From NCBI GenBank assembly GCA_025769875.1, contig JAGFNK010000469.1:1-40335 (forward strand): DNA of 40,335 nucleotides. Reading direction: 5' to 3'. Below, in pieces: positions 19,800-30,053 of this stretch. Position numbers and translations under genes: made by a program. Positions within the stretch are counted from its first letter, which is position 1; every line of letters starts with the position of its first letter. This DNA is from Russula earlei (Eukaryota > Basidiomycota > Agaricomycetes > Russulales > Russulaceae). Under the pieces are notes generated by a model. The model had not been told where the DNA came from and ran no database searches. It saw nothing but the letters and a program-made list of their open reading frames with translations.

Positions 19800-22000
19800 G
19801 ACCAGCCAATGCTCAAGTGTCCACTCCTAACTCCCCCACTTTGGTTAACACCTCCTTGCGCCTCCCTTCTCCTCTGCAACCTACCCCACGGACTGCCCTT
19901 CGCATCGTCACTGAAGACATCGACCCAGTTGACACATCCTTGCCCCTCAGCATCTTATACTCCCCAAAAGCCCCACCGTCGTCTACCAACCTTCCCCAGC
20001 CTATCCCAGGTGACTTTATCCCTGTCGGCACTCCCCCTCCCAGTACAGAACGAGCAGCAGCAAGCGGACCAGTCCTCCCTTGCCTGAAGGCTTCCTCGAA
20101 TCGTCCCCCCTTGCACAGCATTCTGGTTCCACCCTCACCAGTACTTCGTCCTCCCCAGCACCAACCGCTCCTGCGAGCAGTGGCATCCCCTCCACGACTT
20201 GAACCATCAAGATTATCTGGGACGCATCCCTACCTCAGACCAGTTGAGTCATTGCGGCTTCACAGACACCTGTGGAACCATCTGACACTGCCCTTGCCAC
20301 CCAGTACAATCTCACCCCCTTCGGCATCTGTTCAAACATCAGGATCTACGCCCCAGACGCCGACTTCCCCCTCGAATGTGTCGCTTACATTTTTAATACG
20401 TCGTTGTTTAGAAAGCTTCTTACCTTGCCTGCTATCTACTGCCCTGCTTACAAGGGCTCGTTTTGCTTATCCATTGTACACGACTTCTTAGATGGACATC
20501 TAGCCTTCGCGTACATTTACTTACACTTCGAGGAGAACAGTAACCGTGTATCTTTACATCACTACTTGACTTACACCGTCGACAGCATACGCTTTAACCC
20601 CCAGCTACTCCGCTTTTGCTTCACGCCTCGTATTCCCCCTAACCCTCTCGAAATAATTGAGAGGTACCATCTCGAAACCATAGATCTTGCGCACAGTTCT
20701 TAAAAAGTAAGAACCACCCTTGTAACGCTTCAATAAAGATCCGAATAAACCTTTCTTCTTTGCCTTAACTAACGTGCCTCGAGAATATGCCTTAGAAGAA
20801 GACAAAGAAGAAGACGCTATCACCAGACATGTCTTGAGCCTAAATCATTATCGAACTTGGGCCTCCACCACATTCCCTGTCACCACCTTAACCAACCTAC
20901 ACGACATACCAGGAATAGAACCACCCCACGAAGACTTTCCTCATCTCATTGTCAAAGAGTTCCTTGAAGTCTTACCATTTGGACAACTCCTAAGCCACGA
21001 CGAAACACGCATTATATCTTGAAACCCTTAGTCGACTCCTGCCACCAGCACAACAACAGCTATTATATTGGCAACTTGCTCAAGCAAAGAACATCCAAGG
21101 ACAACCAGTTGATTATCAATCCCTGCGCTCCAGCGAATTGAACCTTTGGATCAGGATCATCCAGCCACATCACCATCTCATAGTTAATTCCTTAAGGACA
21201 GGGTATCGCCTGTTTTACCTGGCTTGGACATACATCAGCTACTATCGTCTCACTGTCCAGTTCTACCACCTACACCTCAACAGGATACAAAGGGAAAACC
21301 AATCTTATGTCCAACTTGCTGTTGTACCAGGAATACACAACACCTTTGATTGGGAAACTAACTCTTGGTTATACGACGCAGACTACAATCAACCTTGGGC
21401 AATTACCAGCCCAGACGCCTCATATACTGGTCCCCCTGCATACTATTCTGTCCCAGCAATCCTAGAAGCCTCCAGTCTTGCCCCTCGACCCCTCACACCA
21501 ATTCAAACCACTGTCCCAACTGGCCAGGAACGTTGGTCTGCCAGCACAGAAGATACTGAGTCAAATCCATGGACAGCAAGGTGTAACTGCAAAACAGAGT
21601 ATTGCACATGCAACTTTCGACCAGATGTGTAACACCTCCTACTCCTGACGGAATTACCTTGTGGACGCCAGGCGATTACCACCTCCCCATTCGATAAATC
21701 TGCCTCCTCGACACAGGAGACACGCGTCATCCCAACGACCCCCTGAGAGAGAAACAGTTCCCAACGCAAGAGGATTTCTTGTTGAAAGACCATTACCTCC
21801 TACCCCTCCTGACACCTACTTACCCTTGTTTACCAATCGTATTCCTACCCCTGTTGTACCTATCCAACCCTTTGTGTCTTCCCCTTGTTGAATCCCCTGA
21901 TAGTGCCTATCTTAGGAGTGCTGATTTACACTGCTACTTACCAGAACGATCCTTCTTAGCATTAAACCTACCTACACGTTCAAGGAGAGAGAGTTGATTG
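19800..22000 (+). pseudogene. N-terminal Gag/leader coding region of element C
   Basis: Several plus-strand frames read like one protein broken by shifts. They are a Pro/Ser/Thr-rich part (19817-20270), then FGICSNIRIYAPDADFPLEC, FCLSIVHDFLDGHLAFAYIYL and NRVSLHHYLTYTVDSIRFNP (20272-20703), then LPFGQLLSHDETR (to 21022), LLPPAQQQLLYWQLAQAKN, NLWIRIIQPHHHLIVNSLRT and RLFYLAWTYISYYRLTVQFY (21030-21632), and PLPPTPPDTYLPLF (21661-21891). No domain is recognised. Two AATAAA motifs occur at about 20731-20750. It may be a large N-terminal extension of Gag or a separate ORF. Confidence 0.45.
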
Positions 22001-22291
22001 AATTCAAGAGTTATTGTACCCAAGCTTGGCATCAATGACTGACCCACTTTATAGTTTACAAACACCCCATCAAGGAAATAAGTGACTTTGCCATCTCTCC
22101 AGTGGAATTCAAAGGATATCTGTGGAAAACCCAAGTAGTTCTAACACAAAGCAGCATCACTGAAGAATACTCCTGAATCCAGTTAAGGAAACATCAAGGA
22201 AGACCCGACTCCATTCGACTGAAACCAGCCTATACCATAGCATATCCTTGGAACAACAGCCATTGGACCATAAACATCGTCTAAAAAACTT

Positions 22292-23805
22292 ATGTGCACT
22301 AGAAGAGATATCACTGACGATGAAGAAAACTTAATCCCACTCTTATTTGAAAACCTCAGCTATGATAGTGTAGACCACTGTTATCAAGGAAGATTTGCAG
22401 GATTATCTATTATCAACCACAGAAGTCTTTCAGATTCTTGGTTTTACAAAGACGATAACGACGAAGTTACTACCACCCAACTTAAAGCAGCAGCCCCACA
22501 GAGCGGAAAACATTCAAGAATTCAACCCCTACAATTTCACAGGTCTCTTCCTAGATTAGATAAACCAGTCAAGTGGAGCCGTTCTGGAAGATATTGGGTT
22601 TACTACAACAACAAAGAAGTCAACTTCACAGCTAGAGCAACACAAGAAGTTACCGCTGTCCTAGGCACTGCACCAAGCGCTCGAAGCGCTACTCCAGGAC
22701 CGTCTACTCGACGAAATACTCAACAACCCACTCCGCATACAGTTAGCAGTGTACCACAAACAGTCCCTCGAACACTCACTCCAACCAGAATCCAGTTACA
22801 TGGGTCAGCTCCACCCATTGTTACAGTTGCAACAACCCAGAACCCTACAATTTCCAGCAATCCTCGTCTTGTGGGAACTGCCCCAGAACCCTTTGATGGA
22901 AAGGCTGACAATGCAGAAGCCTTTTGGGCAGCCCTGGCCAATTATTACTACATCAATGGCGACTCTTTTACAGATGAAAGCAAGAAAGTTGCCGCTGCAC
23001 TGACCCACTTTAAAGTAGGAACACCTGCCGGAGCATGGGCTAGAGAACAAACTACTAAGGCCATGGCTCGTACTGTAGCCGACTATGGATCATGGGACGA
23101 TTTCAAAAAGGCCTTTGCTGACCATTATATCCCTGCAGAAGCAGAATTACCTTCTGCCAACACTATGCACACTTATTATCAAGGAAAACTACCGTTTAAT
23201 GAATGGTATCAGAAATGGTCACACCATGCATCATGAGCCACCACCGATGAAAGGACAAAGATATACGCATTCAGGAAGAACATTAATCCAGCCCTACATC
23301 AGAAGATATTGGGAATCACACTGACACCAACTACACTCGCAGCCCTTGTCAAAGCAGCAAGAGAATTCGACAACCTTTTCACCTATACAATTCCATGGCC
23401 TTTAGAGGAGGACGCTCTGTGCGTACTCGAGGATTGAACACTCAAGGATCAGACAATCCATTGGAAATTAACTTGTACCAAGGAGAACCTAACAAATGAC
23501 CCTGGGAATCCAGAAGTGAAAGAAAACCCCTCACAGATGCAGAGAAAGAGTTTCGACGCAAGAACAACCTCTGTTATTACTGCGGCAAGAAGAACCATAT
23601 GGCAAGTCAATGTAGAGCAAAGAAAGCAGCCCAAGGACGCCAACGACAAGGATCTCGCCCCCAAACAGTCAGGGCTACAACCATCCAATATGAAAACATC
23701 GAACCTGTGCAAGAAGAACCTATTCCTGTTGCATCATTGACAACTTGGAGAGAAACACTTGCAGACTCGATCCTCTGCCCACGATCTGCCTCTATGGATT
23801 TTTAA
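22292..23805 (+). pseudogene. Gag of element C
   Basis: An open frame from 22292 to a TGA at 23234-23236 contains DKPVKWSRSGRYWVYYNNKE, a Ser/Thr/Pro-rich linker, and the capsid region EPFDGKADNAEAFWAALANY, FKVGTPAGAWAREQ, DFKKAFADHYIPAEAE (the Retrotrans_gag pattern). The same frame continues past the stop with KIYAFRKNINPALHQKILG and LVKAAREFDNLF. After a frameshift come EKEFRRKNNLCYYCGKKNHM and ASQCRAKK (about 23546), a CCHC zinc knuckle, and the reading ends at 23805. Inactive because of the stop and shifts. Confidence 0.85.
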
Positions 23806-24290
23806 TTGGACCCCCTTCTGCACCAAGAAGGGACACGGTCCAAATCAGTACGATACAAAGAGAAATCAATTACCCCAAAGTTTTTACCAAGAATATTTGC
23901 TCCCCATCCATTGCCTTAAAAGTTACTCTTGTGGGGAAGACAAGTGGCAAAGAAATCAGTGCAAGAGCCCTCCTTGACAGTGGAGCAGAAGGAATGATAA
24001 TCCATGAACGATTCGCACAAAGACACCACCTGCACCTCCAAACTATGACCAAACCCTTGCCAGCACAAAATGTAGATGGAACACAAAATGCCAATGGACT
24101 AATACGCTTTAGCACCATCCAAAGACTTCGCATACAAGCACACACAGGTGCTACTCATGATGAACAAGCAGAATTCCTTGTCACTAACATTGGAGATCAT
24201 GACATTATCTTAGGAACAGATTGGCTACGACACCACAACCCAGATATCAATTGGGCAAATGATACAATCACACTGAGGAACTGCCCCTGA
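23745..24290 (+). pseudogene. Retropepsin (protease) of element C
   Basis: The frame contains ALKVTLVGKTSGKEI, the active-site motif ALLDSGAEGMII (about 23969), a flap region QNVDGTQNANGLIRF and the terminal DHDIILGTDWLRHHNPDINW (about 24198), all diagnostic of Ty3/gypsy retropepsins. It overlaps the end of the Gag frame in another phase, as expected for frameshift-expressed pol or simple decay. It ends at 24288-24290. The RT that should follow is replaced by family A/B sequence from about 24340. Confidence 0.85.
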
Positions 24291-24340
24291 ACCTGCCTTA
24301 CCACACATCCAAGCATAACCATTGCATCTGCATCTGGAAC

Positions 24341-25604
24341 ACGGAATTACCAAATACTCCAGGTCCTTCCAGCTATACATCTCCAGTGTTCTTCATTGGC
24401 AAGAAGGACAGCAAGGAGAAAAGAATCATTGTGGACTATCAACAACTAAATCAGTGGACCAAAGGAGACAATGAACCTTTACTACATCTGGAACAAGAAG
24501 TGGAAAGGCTTTGAGGAAAGAAGGTGTTCTCCAAGTTCAATATACAATGGGGATACAATAACATACAACTGACAGAAGGAGATCGCTGGAAAGCAGCCTT
24601 CAAGACACAATATGGAACATACCTGCCCAATGTTACATATTTTGGGCTCAAGATTGTGCCAGCCTTCTTTACTAGGCTGATGAGAAGAGACTTCAGCGAC
24701 TGGCTAGAGAATGGGCAGAGTACACTGTCAACTATCTGGATGCCTTTGGAATTGACACAGGGGACAGTCCAGAACAGCTAGAAATCCACAAACAATGCAT
24801 CAGCAAACTACTCAAATTGATGCAGAAGAAGTCATACTTCCTGAAACCCAAGAAATGCCAGTTCATGGTGCAGAAATTAACCAGGCTAGGCTGGGACATA
24901 GATGAAGGGAAGATGAAGATTGAGGCCTCCAAGGTTTGAGGAATCACAGACTGGCCCAGGGAAATCAAGGATGTGCACAAAGTGCACAAAGTCATGGGAG
25001 TCCTCAGCTACAATGGGGCTTTCATTCAAGGGTTCAGCCAGATTGCTCAACCCATTATTGCCTTGACAAAGAAAGGAGTACCATTTGAAATGGACTCAAG
25101 AATGTAAAGATGCTCTGGAACAACTTATCCAGATAGTATCTTCTGACCCTGTCCTGCTCCATCCTGATGAGGAGTGACCCTTCAAATTGGAGGTAGACAC
25201 ATCTAACTTTGCTATTGGAGCAGTGCTATTCCAGAAGGATGAACAAGGAAAGAGGAGGCCAATTGGTTATTTCTCTGCAGCCTTGAAACAAGCTAAAAAG
25301 AACTATGACATATGGGACAAAGAGTTCTTAGCCATGGTGTGGGCCTTAAAGCATTGGAGGCACCTGCTCATGGAAGCAAAGCACAAGGTGGCAGTTCTAT
25401 ACAGATCATGCAAACCTGTTGCATTACTGACATCCTCAGTGCATAAATGGTCAAGTGGCAAGATACATTACCTTCTTGGCAGACTTCAACTTGGGAGCTG
25501 AAACACCAGGCAGGGGCAAGAAATGAAGCAGATGCCCTGTCCAGGAGGCCTGACCTTGATGATGGACAAGGGGATAAAGAAGAAGTGGTTGTGTGTTACT
25601 TGAC
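24341..25604 (+). pseudogene. RT and RNase H of chromovirus B
   Basis: RT reads SSYTSPVFFIGKKDSKEKR, IIVDYQQLNQWTKGDNEP, FSKFNIQWGYNNIQL, YGTYLPNVTYFGLK and RLMRRDFSDW. A one-base loss near 24705 shifts the frame before the catalytic box, which also reads YLDA instead of YLDD (24733-24744). RNase H is better preserved: LEVDTSNFAIGAVLFQKDEQ, YFSAALKQAKKNYDIWDKEF and LAMVWALKHWRHLLMEAKHK (25184-25385), then a shift before the ADALSRRPDLDD motif (about 25533). Confidence 0.9.
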
Positions 25605-25660
25605 CACCTTTTTATTTGAGTAATGCATACTACTGCATTGGAAGAACAGATAAAGAACTA

Positions 25661-27281
25661 CAGTGACCCAAAAAACCGTTCAAATGTTTTGTACATTTTC
25701 ATTGTATTAACCATATCTAGAGAACCACTGCAGCTGATAACATGTTAGTGGGCTTGTTTTAAAGCTCTACATCATAGCTTTGTAATGAAATACTATATAT
25801 ACTATGAACATAATTATGTAAGAAGATATAAGGTATTTCTTCCAGTGTATCCATTTGAACAGTTTTTTTGCCTTGGTATCTAAATAGGGTATATGCCAAA
25901 AATTAGTAGTTTGTGTATCCTCCATCCACTTTGAACACCTCTTCCACCCTCCTAGGCATACTTTCTATCAAATTCTGCACAACAGTTTGATCAATGGCCT
26001 CCCATTCCAGCTGTGTGTGCTCCCAAAGTTCATTGATTCCCTTAGGGGGTGTTGGATAAGCTGCAAGCTTCTTTTTGAGATGAGCCCAAAGATGCTCAAT
26101 AGGATTGAGGTCTGGGGATTGAGCTGGCCAGTCCATGACCTGAATTCTGTGGTCTTGGAACCAAGATGTGGCAAGCCTGCTCTTGTGGATAGAGGCATTG
26201 TCCTGTTGAAAGAGGGTATCTTTGCATTTCTTCTTGAACTACTTGATAGATGCAAGTAGTTCATCCTCCAAAATGCTGCAATAAAGTTCAGCATCCATCT
26301 TTCCATCAATCTTTGCTGCATGCCCAACTCCTTCCCAAGACATGCAGCCCCACAACATCAAGGAACCTCCTCCATGTTTGACTGTTGGCTGAACAAGGCG
26401 TTCAGAAAGGTGCTCTCCTCTTTTTTTCCAAGCCCATTTCTTGCCATCTGAGCCCATACGATTGATTTTGGTCTCATCTGACCAAATTACCCTCTTCCAG
26501 TCCTCCACAGTCCAGTATAGGTACTTTTCTGCAAAGTCCTTTCTGGCCCTATAGTGACTTGGTTTAAGGTAAGGCCTCTTCTTCTTTGTAACTGCCTTCA
26601 AGCCTGCCTTGTTAAGGTAGTTTCGAATGGTCTGATTGGAGATAGTGGACTCTTTGATGACCTCCAACCTTCTAGCAACCTGAGGAGCAGTATCTGCTTC
26701 TCCAGAGCTAAGAAGGCATGTGGCAAAGCGGATGTCAAGGTTAGAGAGCTTGGAAGGACGATCTCCAGAGGACTTTGGAAGGTCAGGAAGGTATTTCTGG
26801 TGAATGTTGGTGATTGAACCAATGCTTCTGTGTGCTGCCTTGGCAATGTTACGAACTGAATGGTTGGCCTGGAGAAGGGAGATGATGTAGTTGACTTCAT
26901 GAGGAAGAAGAGACTTCATGATGTTGTTGGTGAAGAAGAAGCAGCTGTTTTGGCTTATTTGCACATGGTTTGAGTTTATTATAGGTCACATGACCTCCAT
27001 GTTCAATTTTAGCCCTCTGGGGAAAGAATATGAATCTTAATCTGAGAAATAATGAATTCACTTACCAAGGCCAAAAAACTGTTCAAATGGGTACACCAGC
27101 AAACATACCTTATATATTCCTATATAATTATGCTTATGCTATATAAAGTATACCATTACAAAGCTATGATGTAGAGCTTGAAAACAAACCTAGTTACATA
27201 TTATTAGCTGCAGTGGTTCTCTAGATATGGTCAATACAATGAAAATGTACAAAACATTTGAACGGTTTTTTTGGGTCACTG
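25661..27281 (-). mobile_element. Tc1-like DNA transposon (1621 bp) with long TIRs
   Basis: It is bounded by CAGTGACCCAAAAAA at 25661 and its complement at 27281, with TA at 25659-25660 and 27282-27283. The terminal inverted repeats are about 215 bp long and well conserved. Each TIR also carries an inner copy of its outer end in reverse orientation (outer AACCGTTCAAATG, inner CATTTGAACAGTTT). The comparable unoccupied site in element A reads AAAGAACCAACAAGG (12491-12505). It carries one transposase gene with a single internal stop. Confidence 0.95.
25903..26964 (-). pseudogene. Tc1-type DD34E transposase, one stop codon
   Basis: A single reading frame of 353 codons runs from 26964 down to 25903, broken only by TAG at 26239-26241 (codon 242). 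The N-terminal helix-turn-helix reads SLLQANHSVRNIAKAAHRSI. The second DNA-binding part includes APQVARRLEVIKESTISNQT. The catalytic residues are Asp in VIWSDETKINRMG, Asp in FQQDNASIHKSRL and Glu in SPDLNPIEHLWAHLKKKL, with 34 residues between the last two, which is the Tc1 signature. Length matches the family (about 340). The ATG may be at 26964 or at the MKSLLP methionine 15 codons later. It is inactive as written, but only one substitution separates it from a full frame. Confidence 0.92.
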
Positions 27282-27283
27282 TA

Positions 27284-28612
27284 ACAAGGGGAAGAAAGAC
27301 ACCAACTAAAGTTACTTGATTGGGTACAGAGACACTGACTGGAGAAGCAACATAGCTTATGGTGGAAGAATGAAGCCTTGGTGGTTACAGGTGATGAAGG
27401 GACCCACAGGATGTTACTGGAACAGTATCATGACAGTCCCACAGCAGGACACCCAGGGAAAACAAAGACATTATTGGGAATGATGCAATACTACTGGTGG
27501 CCCACCATGAGGTGTTTTGTTGACCAATATGTGGAAGGATGTGCAGTTCATCAAGCTAACAAGTCAAACACTCATCCAAGTCAACCTCCCCTGTATCCCA
27601 TACCACCAGACGAAGGGGCTACTCCCTTCTCAACTGTCAGCATGGACTTTGTGGTCAAGCCAAAGTCAAAGGATATGACAGTATACTAACTGTCACTGAC
27701 CACAATTGTACTAAAGGCATCATCTTGCTTCCTTGCAAGGAAGAAATGGACATAGAAGAGCTAGCACAGCTCTACAAGGACCGAATATTCCCCTTTGTGG
27801 GAATACCAAGCAAGATCATATCTGATCACGACAAACTAATAAATTCCAAGTTTATTAGGGAACTTTGCGACCAGCTGCATATCAAACAGAATATCAGCAC
27901 CACTTACCATCCCTAGACAGATGGACAATCAGAAAGGACAAATCAGACAATGGAAACATCACTCAGGATCTTTTGCAACCACCAACAAGACAATAATTGG
28001 GTGGACTGGCTGCCTCTGGTGCAATACATGATAAATTCTAACATTTCAGAGACAACAAAGCAGTCCCCTTTCTTCTTATGGATGGGCTTTATGCCCAGGG
28101 CACACCAGCCAAATTGGGGAAGCAAGATACCAGGAATAGACAATTGGAAAGTCCAAATCCAGGAAGTGAGATCACAGGCACAAGAAGCAATGAAGATTGC
28201 TTCCCTGATGTGGAAGCAAGAAGTAGTTTCCAACTTTATCAGAAAGGAGAAAGGGTATGGCTCAACAGCACCAACCTAAAAACGACACATCCTACAGTGA
28301 AACTATGCCCAAAGTGATATGGGCCTTTTGAAATCACAGGAGGTGATCAGCCCTGTGACATACAGATTGGATCTCCCTAGCCACTGGAAGATCCATAATG
28401 TGTTTCATGCATCTTGACCCCTTACAAGGAAACCAAGGAGCATGGGGCCTAATTACACCAATCCAGAAGTGGAATTGGTGGAAGGAGAAGAAGAATATGA
28501 AGTAGTGATGATTTTAGGTTCAAGATGAACTGGAAGGAGGAAACAACTGGAGTACCAAGTCTGGTGGGAAAGGTACTCCAAAGCCCATGACTCTTGGGAG
28601 CCAGTAGAAGTG
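27284..28612 (+). pseudogene. Integrase and chromodomain of chromovirus B
   Basis: The zinc-binding part reads EQYHDSPTAGHPGKTKT and MMQYYWWPTM, with EGCAVH where the second Cys of the HHCC motif should be (element A keeps Cys). The core has SMDFVVKPKSK (about 27642), LTVTDHN, VGIPSKIISDHDKLINSKFI (second Asp, about 27799), and after a TAG (27914-27916) DGQSERTNQTM (Glu). C-terminal: FFLWMGFMPRAHQP, then KGERVWLNSTNLKT, and the chromodomain piece EYQVWWERYSKAHDSWEPVE (about 28551-28610). The normal pol tail seen in A is missing: the frame runs straight into a zinc-knuckle ORF. The TGA at 28526-28528 is shared with A. Confidence 0.88.
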
Positions 28613-29198
28613 TCTACAGCAATGGCTGAGTTTATTCCAGAAGCTCAGCAGTTGAACATAATAGAAGGGAGGAGGAAGAGAAACCAATGCAAGTATTGTG
28701 GCATGGTAGGGCATTTCAACAAGTATTGTCCACTGCCCCATCAGTACTGCCATGACCAACTGGCAGCTGATGCTGCCTTCTATTTCCTGGCACCTCCCTA
28801 CCATTGTTCCTATACCCCAGTCAGATTGTGTTCCTTCCACCAAGATTGGGAGTTGGCAAACCAGAACAGAAAGAGGAAGTCCAACCTGGACTGAGAAGAG
28901 GCTGCTAACCCACACCTCTTGCAGGTAGCGAAAGGAGAAGGGTCCATGACCCTCCATGAAGGTCTAAGCTCATCCCCTCCTCGCTCTGACACACCTCCCT
29001 CCAGTCAGGAGGTTGCCCAGGGACTCTGACAGACTCCCACAGATGATGTCTCCTTCAGCAGCAGCTGAGGAGTCAGAGGTGATGGTTGCCTCAATGTTAG
29101 CTGCCTATGAGGCAGCAGAAGAAGGCTGTTACACCTTCACCGCATCACCTCCTCCCCTTGATGATGATGGTGTTGACCACACCATTCAATTTTAGAAT
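28613..29198 (+). pseudogene. Accessory ORF3 of chromovirus B with CCHC zinc knuckle
   Basis: From ATG 28622 the frame reads AEFIPEAQQLNIIEG, then RRKRNQCKYCGMVGHFNKYC (C-x2-C-x4-H-x4-C, about 28671-28730), a second Cys/His-rich part and NRKRKSNLD with a stop at 28892. The same frame continues to about 29028 and, after a shift, a last part AAAEESEVMVASMLAAYEAA ends at 29195. It lies between the chromodomain and the polypurine tract. The first codons are fused in frame to the chromodomain, most simply because the pol tail and the ORF3 beginning (kept in A, 14307 onward) were deleted. Function unknown; nucleic-acid binding is implied. Confidence 0.5.
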
Positions 29199-29220
29199 CA
29201 TTGGTCAAGGGACCACCAAT

Positions 29221-29599
29221 CTGAAGGAGGGGTAATGTTACTGAGTGGTTTGGGGTCCAGAAGATGCTGGGTGCCTGAACTATGGACTGCATCATCTGCA
29301 TCATATGTGTGTCAGATCTTGACTGTTTATGTTCCTTGATATTGTGTATGGAATGTGTTGATCATACCCTTCTGAAGAAGCAATACAGAAGCAATGAATC
29401 ATATTGCTTCTGTCCCAGATGTTCCTGTACTGCTATGTACATCATTTCCTGATTAGGAAAGTACTTATGACACCAAGATTGCTACTATGGAAGCAACTCA
29501 TGCTTCCAGCACTGAGATCATTCATATCAGAAGCAACTATTGCTTCTATGAGCCATCCTTGCTACTACAGCACCAACCAGTACTTACAGTAGCAAGAAC
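29221..29599 (+). repeat. Polypurine tract and truncated 3' LTR of chromovirus B
   Basis: A purine-rich tract (GAAGGAGGGG, 29223-29232) stands directly before TGTTACTGAG at 29236, the LTR start. The LTR follows the 5' LTR of element A for about 360 bp and then is cut by LTR-S at 29600, losing the TATA region. Three perfect palindromes are at 29386-29412 (10-bp arms), 29489-29507 and 29529-29547 (7-bp arms, 5-base loops). Confidence 0.8.
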
Positions 29600-30053
29600 T
29601 GTCAGGACTCACTGTTGAACAATCCAGTTCAAGAGTGAGATAAGAGCTCAGAAATGAGTTGACTAAGTTCTAGGACAAAGTTGGCAAAGAGCACGGTCAA
29701 AACAAGTAACATGTACCAGAGGGGAACTGGTACTGGTTGTGAGAGGTGATCATGGAAGGAGAGAGAGCCAGACTGTACTAGATAAGGTGGTCCTAAAGGA
29801 GTACCTTTGGTAGTAGAGTGCCACAAATCAAATAGACAGTCTGAAGACTGTCCACTACTTTATTGAGTGCTTATATACTACTGTACTAATACGACCAACT
29901 CTTCAGTCACGCGTCACAAGCCCCCTCTGAAGAGAAGAGATATGGCTCAGGTCACAGGTCACAACCAATTATGAAGACTGTGACAAAAATCATAAAAAGT
30001 TTCCTAAACGGGAATATTTATTTATTTATTTTTAAAAAGTACCTAAATTCTAT

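Larger units (their letters stand above)
19216..24340 (+). mobile_element. Ty3/gypsy element C (LTR, long leader/gag, protease)
   Basis: A plus-strand retroelement distinct from family A: different LTR, different Gag and higher C content. It runs from its 5' LTR through about 2.6 kb of coding-like sequence without known domains, then Gag with zinc knuckle, then retropepsin. At about 24340 it stops and family A/B pol begins (PGPSSYTSPVFFIGKKD), so everything from RT onward is missing. Confidence 0.7.
24341..29599 (+). mobile_element. Chromovirus B, 5'-truncated (family of A)
   Basis: It starts inside RT (PGPSSYTSPVFFIGKKD) and runs through RNase H, integrase, chromodomain, a zinc-knuckle ORF, polypurine tract and the first 364 bp of its 3' LTR. 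It is fused on the left to element C and cut on the right by LTR-S at 29600. A Tc1 transposon (25661-27281) interrupts it between RNase H and integrase; the empty site is preserved in element A near 12493. Confidence 0.85.

Noticed and set aside
26554..26817. Plus-strand ORF inside the Tc1 element
   Set aside because: It overlaps the conserved transposase on the opposite strand and has no recognisable features.
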